The position numbers and the translations under genes are program-made. Below are positions 1 to 8,177 of a DNA stretch of 64,000 nucleotides, piece after piece. This DNA is from Pseudomonas alcaligenes (lineage in GTDB: Bacteria; Pseudomonadota; Gammaproteobacteria; Pseudomonadales; Pseudomonadaceae), in NCBI RefSeq assembly GCF_014490745.1, contig NZ_LZEU01000001.1, forward strand, positions 1,511,501 to 1,575,500. Reading direction: 5' to 3'. The notes under the pieces were generated by a model that worked only from the letters and a program-made list of their open reading frames with translations, was not told where the DNA came from and searched no databases. Every line of letters starts with the position of its first letter. Position 1 is the first letter of the stretch.

Positions 1-741
1 GAAGCCAACCGCATTCTCCTCGGCGTCAACATCGACCACGTCGCCACCCTGCGCCAGGCCCGCGGTACCCGTTACCCCGATCCGGTCAAGGCCGCCCTGG
101 ATGCCGAGGAGGCCGGTGCCGACGGCATCACCGTGCACCTGCGCGAGGATCGCCGGCATATCCAGGAGCGTGATGTGCGCCTACTCAAGGAGGTGCTGCA
201 GACGCGCATGAACTTCGAGATGGGCGTGACCGATTTCATGCTGGAGTTCGCCGAGAGCGTACGCCCCGAGCATATCTGCCTGGTGCCGGAGACCCGTCAG
301 GAGCTGACCACCGAAGGCGGGCTGGACGTGGCCGGACAGGAGGAGCGAATCAAGGCGGCGGTGCAGCGCCTGAGCCGGCTGGGCTGCGAGGTGTCACTGT
401 TCATCGACGCCGATGAGCGGCAGATCGAAGCGTCGCGCCGTGTCGGTGCGCCGGCCATCGAGCTGCATACCGGCCGCTACGCCGATGCACACTCGCCCGA
501 GGAGGCCGCCCGCGAGCTGGCGCGCATCCGCGACGGGGTGGCCTGCGGCCTGGCCCATGGGCTGATCGTCAACGCCGGCCACGGCCTGCACTACCACAAC
601 GTCGAGCCAGTGGCGGCGATTGCCGGTGTGCACGAGCTGAATATCGGCCACGCCATCGTCGCCCACGCGCTGTTTGTCGGCTTCAAGGGCGCGGTGGCGG
701 AGATGAAGCAGCTGATCGTGGCGGCTGCCGCGCGCGGCTGA
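1..741 (+). CDS. pdxJ: Pyridoxine 5'-phosphate synthase, 5' end cut by window edge
   Basis: PdxJ condenses 1-deoxy-D-xylulose 5-phosphate with 3-amino-2-oxopropyl phosphate to make pyridoxine 5'-phosphate, the last ring-forming step of vitamin B6 synthesis in the cytoplasm. The reading frame is open from base 1 and 246 codons are present. Near the N-terminus it carries [15 protein letters not shown], then [14 protein letters not shown], and near the C-terminus the phosphate-binding [10 protein letters not shown] and [10 protein letters not shown] segments, all hallmarks of the family. The E. coli protein has about 243 residues and begins a few residues before GVNIDH, so only a few codons including the start are missing. 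An internal ATG at 133 is not the start because conserved sequence precedes it. A strong hairpin follows the stop. Confidence 0.96.
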   Translation, partial: EANRILLGVNIDHVATLRQARGTRYPDPVKAALDAEEAGADGITVHLREDRRHIQERDVRLLKEVLQTRMNFEMGVTDFMLEFAESVRPEHICLVPETRQELTTEGGLDVAGQEERIKAAVQRLSRLGCEVSLFIDADERQIEASRRVGAPAIELHTGRYADAHSPEEAARELARIRDGVACGLAHGLIVNAGHGLHYHNVEPVAAIAGVHELNIGHAIVAHALFVGFKGAVAEMKQLIVAAAARG

Positions 742-751
742 GGCCGCTTCC

Positions 752-773
752 GGCGCCGCCTTTGGGCGGCGCC
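752..773. terminator. Bidirectional terminator-like hairpin between convergent genes
   Basis: A perfect nine-base stem, GGCGCCGCC at 752-760 and GGCGGCGCC at 765-773, closes a short T/G loop. It lies between the pdxJ stop and the end of the convergent gene at 780. No long T tract follows, so the call rests on the stem and on its position. Confidence 0.5.
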
Positions 774-779
774 AAGCGC

Positions 780-1334
780 CTAGATCAGGCGCCGGAACTG
801 GTGCCAGCGTTGCTGCACGGCCATTGCCCAGTCCGGCGTGGCATTGCCGATACCGGCGATCTCCAGGCGTGGATGGTGGGCGACGATATGGTTGAGGATC
901 GGCTCCTGGGTCGGCTTCACGTCGACGAAGAACAGGTGCTTGCCTTCGTGCAGGCGTTCGGTGAAGCGGCGGAAAGCGTTGTTCGGCTGCTGCAGGCCAA
1001 ACAGGCTGCCCTCCCAGACGCTGAAGCCGATCATCACCACTGCCAGGAAGATGAAGGGCACCCAGCCGGCCGGGGTATCGCTCCAGCCGTTTAGCCAGGC
1101 GGTGAGCAGTACCAGGGCGGCCAGGGCGATGCCGATCAGGCTGCCGATCTGTCCAGAGTGGACGACGTCCTGCTTCATGAATGACGACACGTCATGCAGG
1201 TGATGGTGTTCGACTTCGGCATCCTGCTCACTCAGCACGTGAATCTGCTCGGTGCTGATGCCGCTGGCTTCCAGCTCGCTCTCGAGTTGTTCCAGCTCGT
1301 CCAGATTGTCACTGATGTAGAAGTGCCGGTTCAT
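780..1334 (-). CDS. Conserved membrane protein with two transmembrane segments, function unknown
   Basis: This 184-residue protein is predicted to sit in the inner membrane. Residues 1-55 form a soluble, acidic, His-rich domain (EVEHHHLHDV). Two hydrophobic segments follow at about residues 64-81 and 89-106, and the last 75 residues are soluble again. The start at 1334 is chosen because GGGAGG lies about 7 bases upstream; a longer frame to 1373 has no such site. The N-terminal layout resembles small stress-type membrane proteins of pseudomonads, sometimes misnamed NAD/FAD-utilizing enzymes, but I see no nucleotide-binding motif. It converges on pdxJ across a hairpin. Function not assigned. 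Confidence 0.8.
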   Translation of the reverse strand: MNRHFYISDNLDELEQLESELEASGISTEQIHVLSEQDAEVEHHHLHDVSSFMKQDVVHSGQIGSLIGIALAALVLLTAWLNGWSDTPAGWVPFIFLAVVMIGFSVWEGSLFGLQQPNNAFRRFTERLHEGKHLFFVDVKPTQEPILNHIVAHHPRLEIAGIGNATPDWAMAVQQRWHQFRRLI

Positions 1335-1391
1335 AGCACACCTCCCGTCTCGTGGTGGTCGGGCCCCCATCATTGGCCATAAGCGGCCTGA

Positions 1392-2438
1392 CTAGAGTGT
1401 AGCGCCGTGTTCACTGGCCTGGACGGCGGGGGGCTGAGCGGAGTCGCAGGTGGGATCGATGATGGTGCAGTTGCGCCCGGCGCTCTTGGCCTGATAGAGA
1501 CACTGGTCGGCGCGGTGCAGCAGGTGCGGCCAGGACTCGCCGGGGAGCAGCACGGCGCCGCCGATGGAAACGCTGACCGGCCCGCCGGGGCTGCGCAGGG
1601 CGTCGCGCACCAGGGCCTGCAGGTTGGCGGCGGCTGCCTCCAGGCCGCTCAGGTTGGTGTCGGGCAGGAGCAGAAGGAACTCTTCGCCGCCGACGCGGAA
1701 CAGGCGGTCGGCCTTGCGCGAGCCGGCCTTGATCAGGGCGACGAAGCTCACCAGAACCTGATCGCCAGCCGGATGGCCGTAGCAGTCGTTGATCTGCTTG
1801 AAGTGATCCAGATCCATGGCCAGCACGCTGTAGCTGCGGCCATGGCGGCGCTGGCTGGAGGCGGCGATCTTCAATTCCTCGTCCATCGCCCGGCGGTTGC
1901 GGGCGCCAGTCAGCGGGTCGCGGATGGCGAGGATCTGCAACTGCTCGCGCTGGTGACGGGTGCGGTAGGCGAAGATGAAGGTCAGTACCCCGGCCATCAT
2001 GTTGGTCACCAGGAAGGACACCATCTGGTAGTCGCTCTCGAACACGCTGCCCGGTTGCCAGAGGGCATGACCGACCAGGCCGAGCAGAACCAGCAGGGTG
2101 GCGGCGATGGCCTTGCCGGGGGAGACCATGAAGAAGTTGAAGAGAATCAGCGGGTAGATCCAGAACAACCCGTTGACCCCCAGGTTGATGGCGATCAGTG
2201 TCGAGCCGACGGAGAAGATGCTGGCCAGGTAGATCCCCGGCTTGACGGTATCGCCGGTACGCCAGGCATAAAGCACGGCGAACAGGGTGGAGAGGACGAT
2301 GATGGTGTCAGCGCAGCCGACCAGGTAGTTGCCGTGCAGCAGGCGATAGACGGCATAGGGCGAGATACCCAGCACGCCAAAGAACCCCATCAGCGTAATG
2401 ATGGAGAGCTGGAAGTCATTCCGCAGTCGCTTGAGCAT
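1392..2438 (-). CDS. Membrane-bound diguanylate cyclase (GGEEF)
   Basis: The protein (348 residues) should make cyclic di-GMP from two GTP. The N-terminal ~160 residues contain five or six hydrophobic helices, a membrane sensor region with no recognised ligand domain. A short linker leads to a complete GGDEF domain at about 168-325: DPLTGARNRR, DLDHFKQIND, the active site RVGGEEF (GGEEF at 250-254) and the closing DQCLYQAKSAGRN. An RxxD product-inhibition site (RKAD, 241-244) lies exactly five residues before GGEEF, so both catalysis and feedback inhibition look intact. It is a single gene. A functional link to the Lap adhesin far downstream, a known c-di-GMP output, is only inference. Confidence 0.93.
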   Translation of the reverse strand: MLKRLRNDFQLSIITLMGFFGVLGISPYAVYRLLHGNYLVGCADTIIVLSTLFAVLYAWRTGDTVKPGIYLASIFSVGSTLIAINLGVNGLFWIYPLILFNFFMVSPGKAIAATLLVLLGLVGHALWQPGSVFESDYQMVSFLVTNMMAGVLTFIFAYRTRHQREQLQILAIRDPLTGARNRRAMDEELKIAASSQRRHGRSYSVLAMDLDHFKQINDCYGHPAGDQVLVSFVALIKAGSRKADRLFRVGGEEFLLLLPDTNLSGLEAAAANLQALVRDALRSPGGPVSVSIGGAVLLPGESWPHLLHRADQCLYQAKSAGRNCTIIDPTCDSAQPPAVQASEHGATL

Positions 2439-2595
2439 CGGCGCGATCCCGGGCCTTCGGCCGCATTCTTATACTGCCTAGGATGCAGAGCTTTGCTCGG
2501 TCGAGCAAGGGCGGGGGAGGCAAAGTGCCAGCATGTTGGCAAAACTGGCGAGTGACGCAAGGGCCAGCCTGTTGCAGGCCCTTCGCTGCGGGGGG

Positions 2596-2778
2596 TTACT
2601 TCTTGCCAATGACGATATGGCGGCTGGGCGTGTTCGACTGGCCGCTGACGCCTTTGGCGATCTGCTGGATTTCCCCACCGGATTTGAGGAAGGCGGCGAC
2701 CTGGGCCTCGATAGACTCGCTGGTTTCCACAGCTGGCTGCGGCTTGGGCTTCTGCTGGGCGGCTACTTTGACTCGCAT
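2596..2778 (-). CDS. Small protein with SutA-like FLxxGGxIQxI tail
   Basis: This short basic protein of 60 residues starts at the ATG at 2778, which has GGAGAG about seven bases upstream. A longer frame uses a GTG at 2790 with no better site. The N-terminus is Lys/Gln/Pro-rich and probably disordered. The C-terminal part, IEAQVAAFLKSGGEIQQI, resembles from memory the FLxxGGxxQxI segment of the Pseudomonas RNA-polymerase-associated factor SutA, whose acidic N-terminus is absent here. It lies downstream of the cold-shock gene, in the same orientation but beyond that gene's terminator, so it is probably transcribed separately. Function is not established. Confidence 0.65.
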   Translation of the reverse strand: MRVKVAAQQKPKPQPAVETSESIEAQVAAFLKSGGEIQQIAKGVSGQSNTPSRHIVIGKK

Positions 2779-2823
2779 ATCGCTCTCCACTGCCTGAGGG
2801 TACGGCAGGTAAAAATGACGGAA

Positions 2824-2852
2824 ATAAAAAACCGGCCCAGAGGGCCGGTTTC
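2824..2852 (-). terminator. Rho-independent terminator of the cold-shock gene
   Basis: Read on the minus strand, ACCGGCCC and GGGCCGGT form an eight-base stem around a tiny loop (2831-2849) followed by a run of Ts. It lies about 20 bases after the stop codon of the cold-shock gene. Confidence 0.8.
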
Positions 2853-2869
2853 GTGACGCCCGTAAGTGA

Positions 2870-3079
2870 TTAGATCACTTGTACGTCGTCGGCTTGCATG
2901 CCTTTCTGACCCTGCACGGCCACGAAAGAAACCTTCTGGCCTTCTTTCAGGCTTTTGAAGCCAGCGCTCTGGATCGAGCGGTAGTGTACGAACAGGTCGG
3001 CGCCGCTTTCCGGGGTGATGAAGCCGAAGCCTTTTTCATCGTTGAACCACTTAACGGTGCCAGTTTGACGTGCGGACAT
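2870..3079 (-). CDS. CspA-family cold-shock protein
   Basis: A 69-residue single-domain OB-fold protein that binds single-stranded RNA/DNA. It has [15 protein letters not shown] with RNP1 (KGFGFI) and RNP2 (LFVHY), and the usual ending ADDVQVI. The length is standard for the family. The start at 3079 is set by the family N-terminus [12 protein letters not shown] and by AAGGAG about seven bases upstream; the longer open frame into 3223 is leader. About 160 bases of AT-rich leader precede it, as expected for cold-shock mRNAs, which are controlled after transcription. A clear terminator follows. Confidence 0.95.
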   Translation of the reverse strand: MSARQTGTVKWFNDEKGFGFITPESGADLFVHYRSIQSAGFKSLKEGQKVSFVAVQGQKGMQADDVQVI

Positions 3080-3304
3080 GGAATATCTCCTTGAACAAAG
3101 TGAACACGGCGCTGGAACAGCCCAGGCCATGACTGAGTGCAAAGAGTAAGGAAACCGATGGAAGGTTGGACCGAGATCTAAACCGGTCGATTTGCGGTGA
3201 CACATGCAGCACAGTCCGAGCACCTTACAAGTTCGGGGGCGAAAAGCCTAATTTTTTTTCACTAATCTGCCGAGCGGAGGGCCGCTCTAGGATGAGAGGG
3301 CGGA

Positions 3305-4015
3305 TCAGTTCGGCTTGCCCGGACAGTGGCGCAGATCGATCGAGCCCACATAGGGGTTGCCCCAGCCCATCACACAACCGAGCTGCAGGTTGCGTTGGCG
3401 CTCCCAGCTCTGCACCGGGTACTGCTTGTGCCAGGCCTCGAACAGCTGGCGCTCCTGACGCGACAGGCGCACGCCATAGCGTTGGCTCATGTAGAAGTAG
3501 GTGCGCGCGACCATGCCGCGCACCTTGGCCCTGGGCATGGCCTTGCGGCTCTTGAAATCGATCACCATCGGACAGGCGCCGTACTGCCCGGGTTTCTGCG
3601 GTAGCCAGGCGTAGGAGAAGTTGCTGCGGTCGCCGTTGACCTCGCCGACACTCGGCACCAGGTTGAACAGATCCGCCTCGGCGCGCTTATAGGTGTTGTC
3701 CGTGCTAGCGCACTGGCGGCGGCCGCCCTGCTGCCAGCAGCGCCGTTGATGGCCGATGACCCAGGCCGGCATGATGTGCTCCCACTCGATGCGTGCGGCA
3801 CGCTGGGGATTCTTGCGCGGCACGTAGCCGCAGCTGCGCAGATCCACCTGCTTGCCGCTGTAGCGACAGCCGCAATAGAACTCCACCGACTGCCGGGCAT
3901 AGAGCTTCCAGGCGATCTTCTTGGCCTCGCTGAAGGTGCGTGGGGCGGCGGCCTGGAGGGAGCAGGGCAGGGCGAACAGCAAGGCAAGCAAGGCGGCGGC
4001 GTGGCGCATGGGCAT
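3305..4015 (-). CDS. endA: Endonuclease I (periplasmic/secreted DNase)
   Basis: EndA-family proteins are exported nucleases that cut double-stranded DNA with a His-Me finger active site. This 236-residue protein has a signal peptide (hydrophobic core AALLALLFALPC, then LQAAA). The body contains FYCGCRYSGKQVDLRSCGY, RIEWEHIMPAW with the catalytic His, DLFNLVPSVGEVNGDRSN and FKSRKAMPRAKVRGMVART, all typical of endonuclease I. Several Cys residues suggest disulfides in the periplasm. The start at 4015 gives a normal signal peptide; a second ATG at 4009 is equally possible, and the longer frame to 4564 is not coding. It diverges from the small exported-protein gene at 4148. Confidence 0.92.
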   Translation of the reverse strand: MPMRHAAALLALLFALPCSLQAAAPRTFSEAKKIAWKLYARQSVEFYCGCRYSGKQVDLRSCGYVPRKNPQRAARIEWEHIMPAWVIGHQRRCWQQGGRRQCASTDNTYKRAEADLFNLVPSVGEVNGDRSNFSYAWLPQKPGQYGACPMVIDFKSRKAMPRAKVRGMVARTYFYMSQRYGVRLSRQERQLFEAWHKQYPVQSWERQRNLQLGCVMGWGNPYVGSIDLRHCPGKPN

Positions 4016-4147
4016 GAATACGGCATCCCGTAAAAGCGCGGCATGATAGCGAGCACCCGCGCTTTGCCAAGGCTGGCAAGACAGTGGCCAGAGCTGTCCG
4101 CGGGCGCCAAACGGCGTAGCATCGGGGAAAACCGTGAGGGCCATGGC

Positions 4148-4483
4148 ATGAACGCGAAACTTCTCTGGGGGCTGCTGGCGGCTGTCGCCACCCAACCGCT
4201 GCTGGCCGGCGAGGTCGCCCGGCAACCTCGGCCAGGTGTGCCCGCCGAATATGTCAGCCCCGGAGCCAGCGGCAGCATCGGCAGCTCCAGCCGCACGCAG
4301 AGCTACGAGATCTACGGCGGGCAGGCGCTGCCCGAATCGGGCTATGGCCAGCAGAGCCACAGCTACGGCAGTTCCAGCGTGGAGCAGCGCGGCAGCATTC
4401 GGCAGAGCACCGAATACCCAGGTGGCTACTCGGTGGAGCGCTATCCCGGGCAAAGCACGCAGGAGAGTCAGCGTCAGTACTGA
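4148..4483 (+). CDS. Small exported Ser/Gly/Tyr-rich protein, unknown
   Basis: An 111-residue protein with a clear signal peptide (KLLWGLLAAVATQPLLAG), probably cleaved before EVARQ. The mature part is low in hydrophobic residues and rich in Ser, Gly, Tyr and Gln, with repeated short units such as SYG, GSI and QS, so it is probably flexible and periplasmic or surface-associated. The start at 4148 is chosen for the signal peptide and a GAGGG upstream. It diverges from endA. I do not recognise a family. Confidence 0.7.
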   Translation: MNAKLLWGLLAAVATQPLLAGEVARQPRPGVPAEYVSPGASGSIGSSSRTQSYEIYGGQALPESGYGQQSHSYGSSSVEQRGSIRQSTEYPGGYSVERYPGQSTQESQRQY

Positions 4484-4593
4484 CCGCGCAGTCGGCCAAT
4501 CTCGACTGTTTAACACTTCCTGCGCTCTGGGCTGACAGCCGCCCTGCGACGCAGCATCATGCACGTTCGTGCAGTTATGAGGTTCCAGCAGTC

Positions 4594-5385
4594 ATGCCGA
4601 TGACGCTTACCGAGCAGTCCCTGGGGTATGCGGCGCAGAGCGTCGCGGGTCCGGTTCGCGCACACAACGAAGATGCCGTGCTGTGCTGTCCCGAGCTGGG
4701 TCTGTGGGCCGTGGCCGACGGCATGGGCGGGCATGCCTGCGGCGAAGTGGCCAGTGCCATGGCCCTGCAGACGCTGCGCGAAGTGATGGCCGCGGGCGGC
4801 GTTCTGGACGAGGCCATCCATGCCGCCAATGCGGCCATCCTCGCGGCTGGCCAGCAGGCTGGCGGGCGCAGCATGGGCACCACGGTGGTGGCGGTGAGCT
4901 TCGCCGGCAGCGATTTCGACCTGGCCTGGATCGGCGACAGCCGCGCCTATCGCATCGGCCTGGGCGGCATCGAGCAGCTGACCCGCGACCACAGCTGGGT
5001 GCAGGCGATGATCGATGCCGGCGAGTTGAGCGTGGCCGAAGCGCGCCACCATCCGCGGCGCAACCTGGTGACCCAATGCCTGGGGCAGAGTGAACTGGTG
5101 CTGCAGGTCGACCGGGTACAGGGTTCGCTGGCGCCGGGCGAATTGCTGCTGCTGTGCAGCGATGGCCTCACCGGCGAGCTGGACGATGAACAGATCCGCC
5201 AGCTGTGCGGCAGCGCCGCGACCCTCGATGAACTGGTCGAGCAACTGATAGGGCTGGCAATCCAGGCAGGGGGCAAGGACAATATCTCCTGCATCGTGCT
5301 GGGGCGTAGCGTCCCGGAATCGGCGGAGATCGACACCAGACCGCGCAGTTTCCTCAGCCGCCTGCTCAACCCCCGTAAGCACTAG
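4594..5385 (+). CDS. PP2C-type serine/threonine phosphatase (Stp1/PppA-like)
   Basis: A PPM-family phosphatase (263 residues) that removes phosphate from Ser/Thr using two metal ions. The motifs are in order: RAHNEDAVL, VADGMGGHACGE (metal-binding Asp), MGTTVVAV, WIGDSRAYRIG, LLCSDGLTGELDD and GGKDNISCIVLG. No membrane segment is present, so it is cytoplasmic. The kinase gene begins 19 bases after its stop, and the pair is followed by a tandem-FHA gene, so the phosphatase probably opposes that kinase. The order phosphatase-kinase-FHA recalls PppA-PpkA-Fha of type VI secretion, but no tss genes are near. The ATG at 4600 is an alternative start. Confidence 0.93.
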   Translation: MPMTLTEQSLGYAAQSVAGPVRAHNEDAVLCCPELGLWAVADGMGGHACGEVASAMALQTLREVMAAGGVLDEAIHAANAAILAAGQQAGGRSMGTTVVAVSFAGSDFDLAWIGDSRAYRIGLGGIEQLTRDHSWVQAMIDAGELSVAEARHHPRRNLVTQCLGQSELVLQVDRVQGSLAPGELLLLCSDGLTGELDDEQIRQLCGSAATLDELVEQLIGLAIQAGGKDNISCIVLGRSVPESAEIDTRPRSFLSRLLNPRKH

Positions 5386-5404
5386 ACCCCAAGATACCGA
5401 TCGA

Positions 5405-7132
5405 ATGAGCGACAGCTTGCTTGAGATACCCGGCTACCGCGTGCATGGCCAGCTGGGCAAGGGCGGGATGGCCGAAGTCTACCTGGCCACCCAGGAATCG
5501 CTGCACCGCAAGGTAGCCATCAAGGTGCTGCTGCGTGCCGAGGACGAGGCTTTCAGCCAGCGCTTCGTCAAGGAAGCGCACATAGTCGCCTCGCTCAATC
5601 ATCCTTCGATCATCACCATCTACGATATCGACCGTCTGGCCGATGGCCGTTACTACCTGGCCATGGAGTTCTTCCCCGGTGGCGACCTGGCGCGGCGCAA
5701 GGGCGAGCTGTTCGCTCCCGAGCGAGCCCTGGAGATCATTCGGCAGATCGCCAGTGGTCTGGCGGTGGTGCACGACAAGGGCCTGGTGCATCGCGACGTG
5801 AAACCGGCCAACATCCTGTTCCGAGATGACGGCACTGCGGTGCTCACCGACTTCGGCGTGGCCAAGGATCTGGATCTCGACAGCGAGCTGACCCAGTTCG
5901 GCGTCGCCGTTGGCAGCCCCGCCTACAGCAGTCCCGAACAGGCCCAGTGCCAGGCGCTGGACGCGCGCAGCGACATCTACAGCCTCGGCGTGATCCTGCT
6001 GGAAATGCTCACCGGCACCAATCCCTATCGCGGCGGCAACTACACCCAGACCGTGATGAACCACGTGCAGATGGCCATGCCGGAGCTGCCCGAGGCGCTG
6101 TGGGCGTTCCACGAGCTGCTGGCGCGCATGCTGGCCAAGCAGCCGGACGAGCGCTTCGCCGATTGTCGGGCACTGCTCGCCGCGCTCGACGAGATCGAAC
6201 TGAGCGACCTGGACGAGACCCAGGTGCGCCCGGCGCTGGCCGTGGCCAAGCCGGCGCCCCAGGTGCCAGCCAGCACCGGGCCAGTCGCCACTGCGCCGGC
6301 GACCAAGCCAGCGCGGCGGCGTTCGGCAATGCCGCTGCTGGCCGGCCTGAGCGTGCTGGTGTTGCTCGCCACCCTGACCTTCACCTGGCTCTACCTGCGC
6401 GAGCGGGCGCAGATCAACGAGTTGCTGGCCCAGGCTGAGCAGCGCTTTGCCGCCGGCCAGCTGGTGGCGCCGGAGCAGGACAGCGCCGAGTACTTCTTCA
6501 ACGCCGTACTGCAGCTGGACGACGACAACGACGACGCCCTGGCCGGCCTGGAGCGGGTCAAGGCCAGCCGTATTGCCGCCTTCATCGGCCTGGCCGAGCA
6601 GCGCCTGGCCGATGGCCTGCTGCTGCAGCCGGAGCAGGACAATGCCGACTACTACTATCGCCAGGCCCTGGCCATCGACGCCAACCACGCCGGCGCTCTG
6701 GACGGCCTGCAGAAGGTGCTCGATGCGCGGATCGCCCAGGCCCTGCAACGGGCCGAGCAGAGCATCGCCGACAAGCGCCTGCTGCTGCCCGAGGAAGACA
6801 GCGCGGTGTACTACTACCGGCAGATCCTCGGCTGGGCGCCGGATAACGCCGAGGCCCTGGCCGGGCTGCAGCATGTCGCCGGGTTGTACCGCGACATGGC
6901 CAACGCCGCCTACCGACGCAGCGATTTCCCCGGCGCTCTGGCCATGATCGAGCGTGGCCTGCAGGCCCAGCCGGACGATGCCGAACTGCTCAGGATGCAA
7001 GGCGAACACCAGCAGTTGCTCAGCGCTGCGCGAGCCAGCCGGGCGCGCGCCGAGGCGACCCGTGCGGATAACGAAAAAGCCGCCGACAGCAACCCGATCA
7101 AGCGCGTCTGGAATAATCTGTTCGGCCAATAA
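5405..7132 (+). CDS. Membrane Ser/Thr protein kinase with repeat-bearing C-terminal domain
   Basis: A 575-residue Hanks-type kinase. Residues 11-260 hold the catalytic domain: glycine loop LGKGGMAEVY (18-26), catalytic Lys in VAIK (40), HRDVKPAN with Asp131, DFG (149-151), SPEQA (176-180) and SDIYSLG. A Pro/Ala-rich linker containing DETQV leads to one transmembrane helix at about 309-330. The probably periplasmic remainder has three imperfect ~55-residue repeats, each like RIAxxLxxAEQ...LLxPEExDSAxYYY, followed by TPR-like sequence to about residue 540. The kinase should phosphorylate its neighbours. The tandem-FHA protein encoded next is the natural reader and the upstream PP2C the eraser. 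The repeats may sense an envelope signal; that is inference. Confidence 0.92.
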   Translation: MSDSLLEIPGYRVHGQLGKGGMAEVYLATQESLHRKVAIKVLLRAEDEAFSQRFVKEAHIVASLNHPSIITIYDIDRLADGRYYLAMEFFPGGDLARRKGELFAPERALEIIRQIASGLAVVHDKGLVHRDVKPANILFRDDGTAVLTDFGVAKDLDLDSELTQFGVAVGSPAYSSPEQAQCQALDARSDIYSLGVILLEMLTGTNPYRGGNYTQTVMNHVQMAMPELPEALWAFHELLARMLAKQPDERFADCRALLAALDEIELSDLDETQVRPALAVAKPAPQVPASTGPVATAPATKPARRRSAMPLLAGLSVLVLLATLTFTWLYLRERAQINELLAQAEQRFAAGQLVAPEQDSAEYFFNAVLQLDDDNDDALAGLERVKASRIAAFIGLAEQRLADGLLLQPEQDNADYYYRQALAIDANHAGALDGLQKVLDARIAQALQRAEQSIADKRLLLPEEDSAVYYYRQILGWAPDNAEALAGLQHVAGLYRDMANAAYRRSDFPGALAMIERGLQAQPDDAELLRMQGEHQQLLSAARASRARAEATRADNEKAADSNPIKRVWNNLFGQ

Positions 7133-7166
7133 ACAGACGCCCACTCTGCACAGGAACCTCGCTGCC

Positions 7167-8048
7167 ATGCTCAAGCTGCATTTCAAGGACAGTCGCCAGG
7201 CCCCCATCTGGCTGGTCGAGGAGCGTTTCACCATCGGTCAGGATCGGCGCAACCAGCTGGCCCTGAGTGACGAGGGGATTGCTGCCTTCCACGCCGAGAT
7301 CCGCCAGGAAAGCGGCCTGTACTACATCAGCGATTGCGACAGCGAGAGCGGTACCTTCGTCAACGACGAGCGCATCAGCGCCCGTTACCAGCTGCGTTCC
7401 GAGGATCGCGTACGGCTGGGCGAGGTCGAGCTGCTGCTGGTCGACCCGGCCAGGAGCAAGCCCAAGGCCGAGGCCACCCAGCGCTGGTTCCTGCAGGTGA
7501 TCAAGGGCGAGCACGAGGGCAAGAAGTTCCACGTCAGCGGCTCGATGACCTTCGGCCGCTCGGTCAAGTGCGAGCTGTGCTTCAGCGATGCCGAGCTGTC
7601 GCGCCGGCACTGTGAGTTCTTCCTCAAGGGCGACGTGCTGGAGGTCAAGGATCTGGCCTCGGCCAACGGCGTGCTGGTCAATGGCGAGAAGACCAGCGCG
7701 GCGGTGCTGCAGCCCGGTGACCAGGTGCGCATGGGCAGTGTGACCCTGCTGGTGATCGGCCCCAAGGTCGAGGTGCAGCAGGCCGAAGACGAAGACGCCA
7801 CCCTGTTCATCCAGGCCGTCGACCTGCCCAAGCCGGCCAAGCCGAGCGCCACCACGCAGGCCGATGGCAAGCCAGTAGGTGGCCGCCCGGCAGCCACACC
7901 CAACCCCCTGCGTGCTGCGGCCCAGACCGGTGCGACTGCCCCCGCCGCGAGTGCGCCGGCCAATGCCGACGGCAAGTCGCGGTTGGTGCTGGTGGTGGGC
8001 GTCGTCCTGTTGCTGGCTGGCGTGGCGACGGCGCTGCTACTGCTCTAA
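7167..8048 (+). CDS. Tandem FHA-domain protein with C-terminal membrane anchor
   Basis: FHA domains bind phosphothreonine peptides. In this 293-residue protein the second domain (about 125-197) is canonical: FGRS, ELSRRHCEF and SANGVLVNG. The first (about 20-90) is degenerate: GQDRR replaces GR, AAFH replaces the SxxH Ser, and ESGTFVND replaces NG, so it may not bind pThr. An Ala/Pro-rich linker leads to a hydrophobic segment (272-293) that ends at the last residue, suggesting a tail-anchored cytoplasmic protein. A possible kinase target is EDEDATLFI at 207-215. The start at 7167 has AGGAA upstream and follows the kinase stop by 34 bases. Confidence 0.9.
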   Translation: MLKLHFKDSRQAPIWLVEERFTIGQDRRNQLALSDEGIAAFHAEIRQESGLYYISDCDSESGTFVNDERISARYQLRSEDRVRLGEVELLLVDPARSKPKAEATQRWFLQVIKGEHEGKKFHVSGSMTFGRSVKCELCFSDAELSRRHCEFFLKGDVLEVKDLASANGVLVNGEKTSAAVLQPGDQVRMGSVTLLVIGPKVEVQQAEDEDATLFIQAVDLPKPAKPSATTQADGKPVGGRPAATPNPLRAAAQTGATAPAASAPANADGKSRLVLVVGVVLLLAGVATALLLL

Positions 8049-8177
8049 GCACTGCCGGCGCGGTGCCAGCCTTACGGCGCCTGATCCGTGAGTAGCCCTG
8101 GCGCGGTTTGCCGCTGCCTCACGGGGCTTCAGCCGGTAGTCTTGTCGGCTGAACCGAGACGGATATCAGGAGTGCCT

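Noticed and set aside
1407..2555. Long open frame opposite the diguanylate cyclase
   Set aside because: High GC keeps the antisense frame open. The opposite strand has a full GGEEF domain, and this frame shows no protein-like pattern.
5366..7234. 622-codon frame opposite the kinase
   Set aside because: Antisense shadow of the kinase gene, with biased Gly/Gln/Val/His composition and no motif.
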